Source of the DNA: Microbacterium limosum
GTDB lineage: Bacteria > Actinomycetota > Actinomycetes > Actinomycetales > Microbacteriaceae
Direction: 5' to 3'
Length of the DNA stretch: 64,000 nucleotides
Assembly (NCBI RefSeq): GCF_036324365.1
Contig: NZ_CP137080.1
Location: forward strand, 1,178,001 to 1,242,000
The notes beneath the pieces are model-generated. The model was not told where the DNA came from. It worked only from the letters and a program-made list of their open reading frames with translations, and made no database searches. Below, in pieces: positions 42,486 through 51,500 of the stretch (position 1 is the stretch's first letter; the number at the start of each line of letters is the position of its first letter). The position numbers and the translations under genes were made by a program.

Positions 42486-44183
42486 ATGTCTGCACACCCC
42501 CTGCCCTACCCGCTTCGCGCACCCCGCAGCACACCCGAATCACGCCATGGGGCACCGCCCGCCCCGCGGCAGGAGACCCGCCCCGGGATGCTGATAGATC
42601 GCGACATCGAGGTGCCCACACGGGCCGGGCGGACGGTGCAGATCGACGTCTACCGTCCCGAGACGGGGGATCCCGCCGGCGTGCTGATCGCCTGGTCGCC
42701 CTACGGCAAACACGACCCCGCGCCGATCGGCCAGATATACCCGACCAGCGGCGCGAAGCCGGAATGGATGAGCGATCTCACGACGTTCGAGGGCCCCGAC
42801 CCGGTCTTCTGGGTGCCGCGCGGCTATGCGGTCGTGATCGCGGACATCCCCGGCACCTGGTACGCGAAGGGTCCGGCGTCCTACGTCTCGCCGGAGGAGG
42901 CGGAGGACTTCGCCGACCTCATCGAGTGGGCTGGGATCCAGCCCTGGTCGAACGGCCGCGTGGGCCTGACGGGCGTCTCCTACCTGACGGTGGCGCAGTG
43001 GCGCGTCGCCGGCCTTAATCCGCCCCATCTGGCGGCCATCAACCCGTGGGAGGGCTGGTCGGACACCTACCGGGAGGTCGCGCGCCACGGCGGCATCCCC
43101 GAGACCTCGTTCTGGCCCTACATCTGGGAGCGGTGGGGAGCCTCGACCGGCCAGATCGAAGACCTGGAGAGGGAGGACCGCGAGCACCCCTTCTTCGACG
43201 ACTTCTGGGCGTCGAAGGCCGCCGACCTCGAGGCCGTGACGGTCCCCGCCTTCGTCGTCGCGTCGTGGACGGACCAGGGACTGCATACGCGGGGCACCCT
43301 CGAGGGGTTCCGCCGCATCTCCTCGCCGCAGAAGTGGCTGTACGTGCACGGCGCGAAAAAGTGGGCCGAGTACTACAGGCCCGAGATGGTGGAGATGCAG
43401 GCGGCGTTCTTCGACCACTTCCTCCTCGGCCGCTCGACCGAGGTCACCGACTGGCCTCCCGTGCGGCTCGAGTTGCGCGAGCGCTACGGGCGGGGCACGT
43501 TCGTCGAGGGGACGAGCTGGCCGCTGCCCGACGTGACGTATCGCACGTTCCACCTCGACGCCTCGACCGGGACGATGTCGACCCGACCCGTGGAGACCGA
43601 GTCGACCGCGACCTACCACGGCCTCGGTGATCCCTTCGTCCCGTCACGGGTGGTCTTCGAGCACCGATTCGAGGAGGCGACCGACATCGTCGGCCATGCG
43701 CGTCTCACCCTCTACGCCGAGGCTCCGGACGCCCCGGACATGGACGTGTTCGTCGGCCTGTTCAAGCGAGACGCGGCGGGAGAGATCGTGCCCTTCGCCT
43801 ACTACGCGCAGTTCGAGGACGGACCCGCCGCGCTCGGCTGGCTCCGCGCGTCGCACCGGGAACTCGATCCCGAGCGCTCCACCGACTATCTGCCCGTGCT
43901 CGCCCACCGGCGCAGTCTGCCGCTCGAGTCTGACGGGCCGACCCGGCTCGACATCGAGGTCCTACCCTCCGGAACGCGCTTCGCGGCGGGGGAGAGCCTC
44001 GTGCTCGTCGTGCAGGGTCACGACATCAAGCACTATCCGAAACCCCTCGTGTACGCCCGCCACGAGACCGACATCAACCGCGGCCCGCAGGTGCTGCATA
44101 CGGGAGGGCGTTTCGACGCGCGGCTGACTGTTCCGGAGCTGCCGGCGGACGCACCGGTCACACGGCGGCGCGACCGCGCCTGA
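42486..44183 (+). CDS. CocE/NonD family hydrolase (X-Pro dipeptidyl-peptidase-like)
   Basis: A 565-residue alpha/beta hydrolase with the CocE layout: N-terminal RDIEVPTRAGRTVQIDVYRP, the nucleophile elbow LTGVSYLTVAQW (Ser in G-x-S-Y), the catalytic-acid region after AFVVASWTDQG, and the C-terminal jelly-roll domain with GHARLTLYAEAPD. Family members cleave esters, amides or X-Pro peptides; substrate not predictable. GAAAGGA lies before ATG 42486. No signal peptide, so cytosolic. It is the last clearly chromosomal gene before the mobile element. Confidence 0.9.
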   Translation: MSAHPLPYPLRAPRSTPESRHGAPPAPRQETRPGMLIDRDIEVPTRAGRTVQIDVYRPETGDPAGVLIAWSPYGKHDPAPIGQIYPTSGAKPEWMSDLTTFEGPDPVFWVPRGYAVVIADIPGTWYAKGPASYVSPEEAEDFADLIEWAGIQPWSNGRVGLTGVSYLTVAQWRVAGLNPPHLAAINPWEGWSDTYREVARHGGIPETSFWPYIWERWGASTGQIEDLEREDREHPFFDDFWASKAADLEAVTVPAFVVASWTDQGLHTRGTLEGFRRISSPQKWLYVHGAKKWAEYYRPEMVEMQAAFFDHFLLGRSTEVTDWPPVRLELRERYGRGTFVEGTSWPLPDVTYRTFHLDASTGTMSTRPVETESTATYHGLGDPFVPSRVVFEHRFEEATDIVGHARLTLYAEAPDAPDMDVFVGLFKRDAAGEIVPFAYYAQFEDGPAALGWLRASHRELDPERSTDYLPVLAHRRSLPLESDGPTRLDIEVLPSGTRFAAGESLVLVVQGHDIKHYPKPLVYARHETDINRGPQVLHTGGRFDARLTVPELPADAPVTRRRDRA

Positions 44184-44196
44184 CCCTCACACGACG

Positions 44197-44231
44197 ACAG
44201 CCCCTCCGAACCGGCGGCTCGGAGGGGCTGT
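44197..44231 (+). terminator. Strong hairpin terminator after the CocE-family gene
   Basis: ACAGCCCCTCCGA (44197-44209) pairs perfectly with TCGGAGGGGCTGT (44219-44231) around a nine-base loop, 14 bases after the stop codon. It also marks the last chromosomal landmark before the integrase region. Confidence 0.75.
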
Positions 44232-44307
44232 GCGTTCTCGTCAGGTCAGACCCCGAAGTACAGCTCGGCTTGAGGATCTGAGAACCGGAGGGGGTTCCGC
44301 AGGCTCA

Positions 44308-44333
44308 CACTTCCCTGCAAACACAGGGAAGTG
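44308..44333. repeat. 10-bp inverted repeat upstream of the excisionase/integrase genes
   Basis: CACTTCCCTG (44308-44317) and CAGGGAAGTG (44324-44333) are perfect inverted arms around CAAACA. It lies about 120 bases before the HTH gene, at the element's left end. It could be an operator or recombinase-binding site; as a terminator it lacks a T-run. Confidence 0.5.
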
Positions 44334-44455
44334 CAATGGTGAGCATGAGTGGGGTCGCTGCTGCGGCTGTCCGAGAACCCGTCCGTTTACTCGATTCTTG
44401 GCCGTCCTACGGGGGTCGCTGGAGGTCTGCGGGTGGTGCCGCCTACCTCATTGGT

Positions 44456-44680
44456 ATGAGCGACGACCGCCCCCGCCTCTGGACTCCGCAGGAGCTTGCG
44501 GAGTACACGGGCATCCCGATCAGGACGCTCGCTGACTGGCGGACAGAGCGTGCGCGCAGCCGAGGTCTCGGGTTGCCGTTCGTCGCACTCTCGTCGCACA
44601 ACGTCCGTTACCGCGATGAGGATGTCGAGGCGTTCATCGCGCGGCGGATCGTGGCTCCGACGGATAGGGCGGGCGACTGA
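44456..44680 (+). CDS. Excisionase-like helix-turn-helix protein
   Basis: A 74-residue MerR/HTH_17-type DNA-binding protein: LWTPQELAEYTGIPIRTLADWRTER forms the winged HTH and VRYRDEDVEAFIARR closes it. The start ATG 44456 is chosen because the upstream in-frame stretch is unrelated low-complexity sequence. Its last base overlaps the first base of the integrase start (TGATG), so the two are coupled, as in Xis-Int pairs. Confidence 0.85.
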   Translation: MSDDRPRLWTPQELAEYTGIPIRTLADWRTERARSRGLGLPFVALSSHNVRYRDEDVEAFIARRIVAPTDRAGD

Positions 44681-46002
44681 TGGCGCGGCCGAAGCGCGCG
44701 CTCGGCGAACTCGGCAAGGTGACCTACACGGTCGAGCCGAACGGCTTGGTCATCGCGCGAGCGCGAGTCTATGACGGCAACGGGCAAGAACGTCGTCCCA
44801 GCGGCAGCGGAGCGACAGAGGCTGCGGCTCTGACCGCGTTGCAGGAGGCGGCTGATGTCGCCGTCGGTCGAGTCCTGGCGCAACGAACACAGCTCATGAC
44901 GGTCGCTGAGCTGGCGACGACGTGGCTGAAGACGGCGTACCACGACGACGATCCGCGGGTGCTGCGCCAGCGCCGCGAGCAGACCGTCGATGGCTACGCC
45001 ACGGTGGTGCGCGCGCATGTCATCCCGCGCGCCGGGGCCATCCCCATCGCCGACATCACCGCCGACCGTGCTGATGGGCTGCTCATGGACATCGCACGGG
45101 AGAAGTCGGTGACGACCGCGAACAAGGTTCGGAACGTGATGTCGCTCATGTTCGATTGGGCGATCCAGCAGGGGCACTTCTCGGCTGCCGGGTCGATCCA
45201 GAACACACGGTACGGAGCGGTCGTCGTGGCGAACCCGATCCGTGCGACCAGGCGAGCGGACGAGCCGGACACGGTGTACTTCGAACTCGACGCGGTGCAG
45301 GTCAAGTACATCCTCCACCTCATCCGCGAGGTGTGGCCCGAGCGGCACCGGAAGCGGTATCCGGTGGGCCGACGGCCCAACTACAAGCTGCTCGCCGACT
45401 ACATCCTCATCACGCTCGGCACCTCCGAGAGGACCGCGGAACCGATTGCAATCCGGTTCCAGGACGTGCGGTTCGAGGCGGTGGAACAACCGGATGGAAG
45501 CCTCACGATGGAGGCGCTCGTCTGGGTCGGCGGGACGATGGTTCGCACCAAGTCCCGCGGCCTGTTCCGCCAGGACTCACCCAAGGCGGAGCGGCAGAAG
45601 CGTTGGGTTCGCGTGCCGAAGTTCGCGGCGAAGGTTCTGAGCGAACTCGTGGCGAGCCACGTTCCCGACCCCGAACGCAATCCAGACGACGTGCTGTTCA
45701 CGTCCGAGCGCGGCCGTCCGCGCGACCCGAGCGCGGTCGGCGAGTTGCTCAGGATGTTCCGCCGCGAGTTCGAGCCGGAACTGCTGGCTATCGGGGTCGA
45801 CGCCGAGCATCTCACCTTCCGCAGTCTCCGCAAGGCGGTCGCTGCCGCGGTATCGGACACGGCTGGCGTCGAGGTCGCACGCGACCTGCTCGGGCACAGC
45901 AGTACCGACATCACGGAAGGGCACTACGCGAAGCGTCCCGACCTCATCGTCGAGATCGCGGCCGACGCGCTCGACGAGGCGTTCGCGGGCATCGACGCGT
46001 AG
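44680..46002 (+). CDS. Tyrosine-type site-specific integrase
   Basis: A 440-residue phage-type recombinase: N-terminal arm-binding domain (about 1-60), SAM-like core-binding domain (LATTWLKTAYH...GYATVVRAHVIP, 70-150) and catalytic domain. Catalytic residues visible are Arg in GTSERTAEPIAI, Arg in FRSLRKAVAA, His in LLGHSSTDIT and the nucleophile Tyr416 in EGHYAKR. The length and the LLGHSS-x-HY layout fit actinobacterial ICE/phage integrases. Confidence 0.95.
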   Translation: MARPKRALGELGKVTYTVEPNGLVIARARVYDGNGQERRPSGSGATEAAALTALQEAADVAVGRVLAQRTQLMTVAELATTWLKTAYHDDDPRVLRQRREQTVDGYATVVRAHVIPRAGAIPIADITADRADGLLMDIAREKSVTTANKVRNVMSLMFDWAIQQGHFSAAGSIQNTRYGAVVVANPIRATRRADEPDTVYFELDAVQVKYILHLIREVWPERHRKRYPVGRRPNYKLLADYILITLGTSERTAEPIAIRFQDVRFEAVEQPDGSLTMEALVWVGGTMVRTKSRGLFRQDSPKAERQKRWVRVPKFAAKVLSELVASHVPDPERNPDDVLFTSERGRPRDPSAVGELLRMFRREFEPELLAIGVDAEHLTFRSLRKAVAAAVSDTAGVEVARDLLGHSSTDITEGHYAKRPDLIVEIAADALDEAFAGIDA

Positions 46003-46042
46003 CTGTAAGGCTCAAGAAGGGGATGCCGTATGAACACTTGTA

Positions 46043-46072
46043 TTGTCCAGAGTGTGCAGGTGGAGGTAGGAT
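46043..46072 (+). promoter_or_regulatory. Promoter of the toxin-antitoxin operon (leaderless)
   Basis: TTGTCC (46043-46048), an 18-base spacer, and TAGGAT (46067-46072). The -10 ends six bases before ATG 46079, so transcription should begin at the start codon itself. Flanking CACT and AGTG around the -35 might be an autoregulatory site. Confidence 0.55.
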
Positions 46073-46078
46073 GGGGTC

Positions 46079-46435
46079 ATGACCATGACGAGCTTGACGA
46101 TCAACCCGGAGGATGTGCGCTCCAGCGCCGGGGCGCGCCCGGCTTGGCTGGAGCAGGTCGCCGCGTATGTGCAGCAGGCGGCAGCGGGTGGGGAGACGGT
46201 GACGCTGACGGCGAAGCGCCGCATGATGACCCCCGAGCAGGTCGCCGACGCGATGGGCGTGTCTCGTCCCACCATCTCGCGGAAGATCAAGGCGGGGGAG
46301 ATCCGTGCGGTCAAGGTCGGCAATCGCAATCGCATCCCCTACGAGGAGTTCGAGCGGTACTGGCGCAAGACGATGGGCGACCTCGTGGAGCTGACGCGCG
46401 ATGAACTCCGTGACGACCTCTTCGGCGATCAGTGA
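46079..46435 (+). CDS. HTH antitoxin (excisionase-type DNA-binding domain)
   Basis: A 118-residue protein with an N-terminal segment (about 1-45) and a helix-turn-helix MMTPEQVADAMGVSRPTISRKIKAGEIRAV, followed by an acidic tail (LTRDELRDDLFGD). This is the pattern of antitoxins paired with PIN toxins in actinobacteria: the DNA-binding domain autoregulates and the tail neutralises. The toxin start lies inside this gene (35-base overlap). No other ribosome site is needed if the mRNA is leaderless. Confidence 0.8.
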   Translation: MTMTSLTINPEDVRSSAGARPAWLEQVAAYVQQAAAGGETVTLTAKRRMMTPEQVADAMGVSRPTISRKIKAGEIRAVKVGNRNRIPYEEFERYWRKTMGDLVELTRDELRDDLFGDQ

Positions 46436-47081
46436 GCTGACGCGCGTTCTCCTGGACGCGAACATCATCGCTAAGCCCGTCACTCGGACTCTGTTGGTCG
46501 TCGGCGGGGTGCCGAGCGGCTTCCGCGCCTTCTGGAGCCGGGCTGCCGAGCGGGAGGCCCAGGTGCACATGCGCCCGAGGGCGCTCCCGCCGTCGAGTGT
46601 CCGGGAGCGATTCGACGTCTTGCTCGGGCCGACCGGCACGGGTGCGGAACGCTTCGTCGGGACGAAGGGCGCGGATCGGCAGATCCTTGCCGATGCTGCG
46701 GCCGCGGGCGCGCGCTTCCTGGTCACCGAGGATGTGGACGACTACGGGCTGGACGATCTTGCTAGCGTCGGTATCTCGGCGGCGAACTCCGATCTGTTCC
46801 TCGCCGCGCGGCTCACCCGCGATGCCTACTCGACGGTGATCGACCTGTTCGTCGAGCGTCAGCTCAACCCGCCGACCACGCCCGCGCAATTCCACGCCGC
46901 CATCGCCAAGAACCACCCGCGCCTGTTCGCCGCACACGCGGACCTCTACGAGGTCGAACCCGAACACGGCATCCACAGCGAACCGGAGGTGATCTTTCGC
47001 GGCGCGCGCTGCCTGCGCTGCGAGCAGATCATCGCCGACCCCGCCACGATCATCGACGGGCTCGGCCCGGAGTGCCGCTGA
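46401..47081 (+). CDS. PIN-domain toxin with C-terminal DUF6011-like zinc motif
   Basis: A 226-residue putative ribonuclease toxin. PIN acidic residues: D19 (VLLDANI), D92 (TKGADRQIL), E110/D111/D113 (VTEDVDD) and D131 (NSDLFL). The C-terminus adds CLRCEQIIADP...GLGPECR (C204, C207, C225), a short zinc-binding tail resembling DUF6011. VapC-like toxins are usually near 130 aa, so this is about 90 residues longer. It overlaps the antitoxin gene, a classic TA layout. Target RNA unknown. Confidence 0.8.
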   Translation: MNSVTTSSAISELTRVLLDANIIAKPVTRTLLVVGGVPSGFRAFWSRAAEREAQVHMRPRALPPSSVRERFDVLLGPTGTGAERFVGTKGADRQILADAAAAGARFLVTEDVDDYGLDDLASVGISAANSDLFLAARLTRDAYSTVIDLFVERQLNPPTTPAQFHAAIAKNHPRLFAAHADLYEVEPEHGIHSEPEVIFRGARCLRCEQIIADPATIIDGLGPECR

Positions 47082-47082
47082 G

Positions 47083-47727
47083 CTACAGCCGCGGGGCGTT
47101 GCCCGGCGGCGCGGCCGGAGGCGTCATGGGGACGAACGGGATCGCGGGCTCACGCCCCGCGCCCTCCCGTGATCCGAGGTTCGGTTGGTAGGCGCGGACG
47201 GTCTCGACTGTCAGCTCGACGCGCTCGGACTCTGACGCGGCGGGCTCAGGTGCCGGTTCGTCCTGCATCGCGGCGAGCTGGGACTCGACGCGGGCGAGGT
47301 CTTCCTCGGCGTCGGCGAGGGCCTGAGCGTGGCGGAAGGGCTGGCCGAGGCGCTGCTGGGTGTCGGCGACGGTCTGCTCTGCTTCTTCCAGGTCTTCGCG
47401 GGCCTGGTCGAGGAGGGAGGGGATGCCGCTGACGCGGTTCTCGATGCGCTGCACGAGTCCGAGCCCGGCCTCCAGGAACGACTCCTTCGGCATCGTGAAT
47501 CCCGAGCGGGGCACCTCGGGCAGGGATACGGTCACATCGAGGGCGGCGAGCCCGGAGCGGGCCTCGACGTGGATGTCGAAGCCGGAGATGCGGCCGATGA
47601 TCCCGAAGTCCTTGTGCCCGTACCGCGGCAGCCACTTCAGCCCGGAGTCGCCCATCCACGCGGCGAGGGCGTGGGCGGCTTCGGAGCGGGAGATCGTGCT
47701 GTTCGGATGGTCGATGGGTGCGGCCAT
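47083..47727 (-). CDS. C-terminal remnant of an ICE-type helicase/DNA-methylase protein
   Basis: The 214-residue frame looks like the tail of the very large (about 1,800-2,000 aa) helicase-methylase proteins of actinobacterial conjugative elements: RIENRVSGIPSLLDQAREDLEEAE, GQPFRHAQALADAEEDLARVE and a Pro-rich end. Residues 1-12 (MAAPIDHPNSTI) are an accidental extension across a recombination joint, because the same bases encode the alpha/beta hydrolase on the plus strand. The helicase and methylase motifs are missing, so it is probably non-functional. Its stop is two bases from the toxin stop (convergent). Confidence 0.65.
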   Translation of the reverse strand: MAAPIDHPNSTISRSEAAHALAAWMGDSGLKWLPRYGHKDFGIIGRISGFDIHVEARSGLAALDVTVSLPEVPRSGFTMPKESFLEAGLGLVQRIENRVSGIPSLLDQAREDLEEAEQTVADTQQRLGQPFRHAQALADAEEDLARVESQLAAMQDEPAPEPAASESERVELTVETVRAYQPNLGSREGAGREPAIPFVPMTPPAAPPGNAPRL

Positions 47728-48166
47728 CGCGCTCCAGCTCGCTCACCACCCGTCGTATCGGCGCAGCATCGCAGGTCTCGTGCTCGACTCGCCTGTGCTC
47801 GACTGGGCGGAAGTTATCAAAGCGAACTGTGCCCGCAGCGGACTCCCCGTAGCAGCGGGCAGCCTCGCGATCCCGTGGCTGACGCTCCGCCCGCTGGCCC
47901 ACATGGTCGGCCTGCCCGAGCGCATCCCACTCCGGTCCTTCGACTGGACGGTTCGTGCCGAGGAACTCACCGCGCCCACGCTCATCCTTCACGGCACCCA
48001 CGACGACTCCGTACCGATACGGCTCTCACAAGCACTCCGAGATGCTCGGCCTGGTCTTGTGTCACTGGAGGTCTTCGAAGCAGGACACACGCTCTCGTGG
48101 AACTCTGACCCCGACCGATGGCAGAGCGCGGTGATCGCCTGGCTCGCCGCGCACGTCCCGTCCTGA
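47687..48166 (+). pseudogene. Alpha/beta hydrolase, 5'-truncated
   Basis: The frame carries the second half of an alpha/beta hydrolase: nucleophile elbow FGWSMGAAIALQLA, catalytic Asp region ILHGTHDDSVP and His in EAGHTLSWN, ending properly at 48166. The N-terminal 100 or so residues with the oxyanion loop are absent; upstream bases belong to the opposite-strand remnant. An ATG at 47714 could start a 150-residue product but it would begin after the nucleophile Ser's strand, so a working enzyme is unlikely. Confidence 0.75.
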
Positions 48167-48313
48167 ATCCATCCAGGGCATCCGCTGGGGAGAACTTGGG
48201 CTGGAAGGTCGCACTGTGACTTCCACCGGCAACACCCGGTCAAACCCGGCTCAATCGGCCTACCTCGCCGGTAGTGTGTAGGGGAGCGGCGTAGGAGCGG
48301 AGGTGAGGAGCCG

Positions 48314-48523
48314 ATGGCGGAACCTTGGCTGTCTGCCGACGACATCGCGAACCATCTCGGCATCACGAAAGACACGGTGTACGCCTGGATCGCCGAGAAG
48401 GGCATGCCCGCGCACAAGATCGGTCGGCTGTGGAAGTTCCAGGTCAGCGAGGTCGACGAGTGGGTGCGGCGTGCGGGCGCGTCGGATACCGACAGTTCCG
48501 ACTCGACGCGGGGGCGGGGCTGA
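48314..48523 (+). CDS. HTH regulator of the defence operon (excisionase/MerR-type)
   Basis: A 69-residue winged HTH: WLSADDIANHLGITKDTVYAWIAEKG then HKIGRLWKFQVSEVDEWVR. Such HTH_17 proteins are common first genes of restriction or DISARM-like operons. GAGGTGAGGAG lies three bases before ATG 48314. Its stop is immediately followed by the GTG of the helicase gene (TGA-GTG), so translation is coupled. It is likely an autoregulator that delays expression after transfer, which is inference. Confidence 0.8.
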   Translation: MAEPWLSADDIANHLGITKDTVYAWIAEKGMPAHKIGRLWKFQVSEVDEWVRRAGASDTDSSDSTRGRG

Positions 48524-51500
48524 GTGCGAATCATCGACAACGTCAACGAGCTGCTCGGAGACGACCTGAAGGCCGAGATCAGGCCGGGATCGCGCCTGCG
48601 CATCGCGGCCTCGACGTTCTCGATCTTCGCGTTCGAGGCGCTAAAGAAGGAACTCTCGCAGATCAAGGAACTGGAGTTCATCTTCACCGCTCCTGCGTTC
48701 AATGCTGCGAAGGCGACGGACAAGCCCACGCCGGAGCGCCGTCAATTCGAGGTACGTCACGGCACCGAGTCGACCCTCTACGGGTCTGAGTTCGAGATCC
48801 GGCTGCGGAACAAGCTTACGCAGCGCGCCATTGCCCGCGAGTGCGCGGAGTGGGTACGTCAGAAGGTGACATTCCGCTCCAATCGCACGGGTGCGCCGAT
48901 GCAGCCACTCGCCGCCGTGGGTGACGCCGCGGCGTACTTCCCGATCCAGGGATTCACCACAGCGGACCTCGGCTACGAGCGCGGCCCAGCGACCTCGAAC
49001 TACGTCCCGAAGTTCGAGGGGGCGAACGAGACCCGCCAGTTCGTCCAGCTCTTCGATCAGATCTGGCACAACCCTGAGCAGCTCGACGACGTGACGCAGA
49101 CCGTCTACGACCACATCGCGTCGGTCTACGCCGAGAGTTCGCCGCAGCGGGTCTACTTCCTGATCCTCTACAACCTGTTCAGCGAGTTCCTCGACGACAT
49201 CAACGAGGACGTGCTGCCGAACGACCTCACCGGCTACCAGGACACCGCGGTCTGGAACGCCCTCTACAACTTCCAGAAGGACGCGGCGACCGGCGTCATC
49301 AACAAGCTGGAGACCTACAACGGCTGCATCCTCGCCGATAGCGTCGGGCTCGGGAAGACGTTCACCGCGCTCGCGGTCATCAAGTACTACGAGCTGCGGA
49401 ACAAATCGGTGCTCGTGCTCGCGCCGAAGAAGCTCGCGGAGAACTGGACGAACTACAACGCGAACCTGACGAGCAACATCTTCGCCAAGGATCGCTTCAA
49501 CTACGACGTGCTCGCCCACACCGACTTGTCGCGCGAGTCGGGGGAGTCGCTTGGCGTCCCCCTCGACCGCGTGAACTGGGGCAACTACGACCTGGTTGTG
49601 ATCGACGAGTCGCACAACTTCCGCAACGCCGACTTCACGAGCGAGAAGGAGACCCGCTACCAGCGTCTGATGCGCAAGGTGGTGCGCGAGGGCGTGAAGA
49701 CCAAGGTGCTGATGCTCTCGGCGACGCCGGTGAACAACCGCTTCAATGACCTGCGCAACCAGCTCGCCCTCGCCTACGAAGGCGATTCCGCCCAACTCGC
49801 GGCGAAGCTAAACATCTCCACGACCGTGGAGGAAGTCTTCCGTCAGGCGCAGCGCGCGTTCAACGAATGGTCCGACTTGCCGACGGAGGAACGCACCCCG
49901 GATGCAATCCTGTCTCGGCTCGACTTCGACTTCTTCGAGCTGCTCGACTCGGTGACCATCGCGCGCTCCCGCAAGCACATCCACGCCTTCTACGACACCG
50001 CGGACATCGGGGCCTTCCCTGAACGTCTCCCGCCGCAGTCCGTGCATGCCCCGCTGACAGACCTGCCCGATGCGCCGACGTTCAACGAGATCTTCGACCA
50101 GCTCCAGTCGCTCAAGCTCGCGGTCTACGCGCCGCTCGCCTACGTCTTCCCCAGCCGTGTAGAGAAGTACGAGCTGCTCTACGGGAACGTCGGGGGTGGG
50201 CGCAACCTCGCCGGAGGCGCGGTGGCGAATCTCGGCGCGGCCAGCCGCGAAAAGGGCATCCAGAAGCTGATGACCGTGAACCTCCTGAAGCGGCTGGAGA
50301 GCAGCGTGGAGGCGTTCCGGCTCACGCTCCAGCGGCTGGAGGGCACGGTCGCGGAGGCGCTGGAGGCGATTGACGACCATGCGAGCGCGGTGACCGATGT
50401 GGCCTCCAGCCTTACCGATCTGGACGCCGATGACGACGACTTCGACTTCCCGACCAGCGGCACGGTCGGCAAGAAGGTGCAGATCGACCTCGCCGACATG
50501 GATGTCGAGTCGTGGAACCGCGACCTGTCCCACGACGGCCTGGTCATCTCGCGCCTGCTCGCGTCCATCGAGGCGATCACCCCGGAGCACGATCTGAAGC
50601 TCCACCAGCTCAAGCGGCTGATCGAGGCGAAGTTCGCCGAACCGATCAACCCCGGCAACAGGAAGGTGCTGATCTTCTCGGCGTTCGCCGACACCGCGGG
50701 ATACCTCTATCGGGAGTTGAGCCCGGTGCTGAAGCAGCATGGATACGACTCGGCGCTCGTGACGGGGCAGGGCAACCCAAGCACCACGCTCGGCAAGGGG
50801 TATGGCTTTCAGCAGACCCTCACGCTGTTCTCCCCGCGCTCGAAGCAGCGGCATCTGGTGCTGCCGCGGGAGGCCGCCGAGCTGGACGTGCTCATCGGCA
50901 CGGACTGCATCAGCGAGGGCCAGAACCTCCAGGACTGCGACTACCTCGTCAACTACGACATCCACTGGAACCCGGTGCGGATCATCCAGCGATTCGGCCG
51001 TATCGACCGCATCGGCTCGACCAACGAGCGCATCCAGCTCGTCAGCTTCTGGCCCGACATCTCCCTGGACGAGTACATCAACCTGAAAGAGCGGGTCGAG
51101 AACCGCATGGTCATCGCCGACCTCGCGGCGACCGCCGACGACAACGTGCTCACCCAGGAGGCCAGCGACACTGCGTTCCGCAAAGAGCAGCTCCGCAAAC
51201 TCCAGGAGGAGGTCATCGAGCTGGAGGACGTGCGCACCGGCATCTCCATCACCGACCTCGGGCTCAACGATTTCCGTATGGACCTGCTCGGGTACATCAA
51301 GGAGTACGGCGACCTGGCAAACACCCCCAAGGGCCTGCACGCCGTCGTTCCCGCGCAGCCCGACAAGGGCCTGAAGCCGGGCGCGCTCTTCGCGCTGCGG
51401 AACATCAACGCCGACGAGATGCTCCACCGGGGCAACCGCCTGCACCCGCATTACCTCGTCTACCTCGACGACGAGGGCAAGGTCATCGCAGACCACACCG

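Noticed and set aside
44232-44455. tRNA 3'-end remnant as attachment site
   Set aside because: I looked for a T-loop GTTCGA and acceptor stem in this stretch and found neither.
44230-44535. Plus-strand ORF of 101 residues at the left end of the element
   Set aside because: It covers the terminator stem, has Arg/Pro/Cys-rich composition, no ribosome site, and overlaps the HTH gene in another frame.
46311-46976. Minus-strand ORF of 221 residues opposite the toxin gene
   Set aside because: Shadow of the PIN toxin; the plus-strand frame has motifs and the TA overlap.
48167-48313. Clear promoter for the defence operon
   Set aside because: TAGTGT near 48273 could be a -10, but no -35 is recognisable at the right distance, so it is not listed as a feature.
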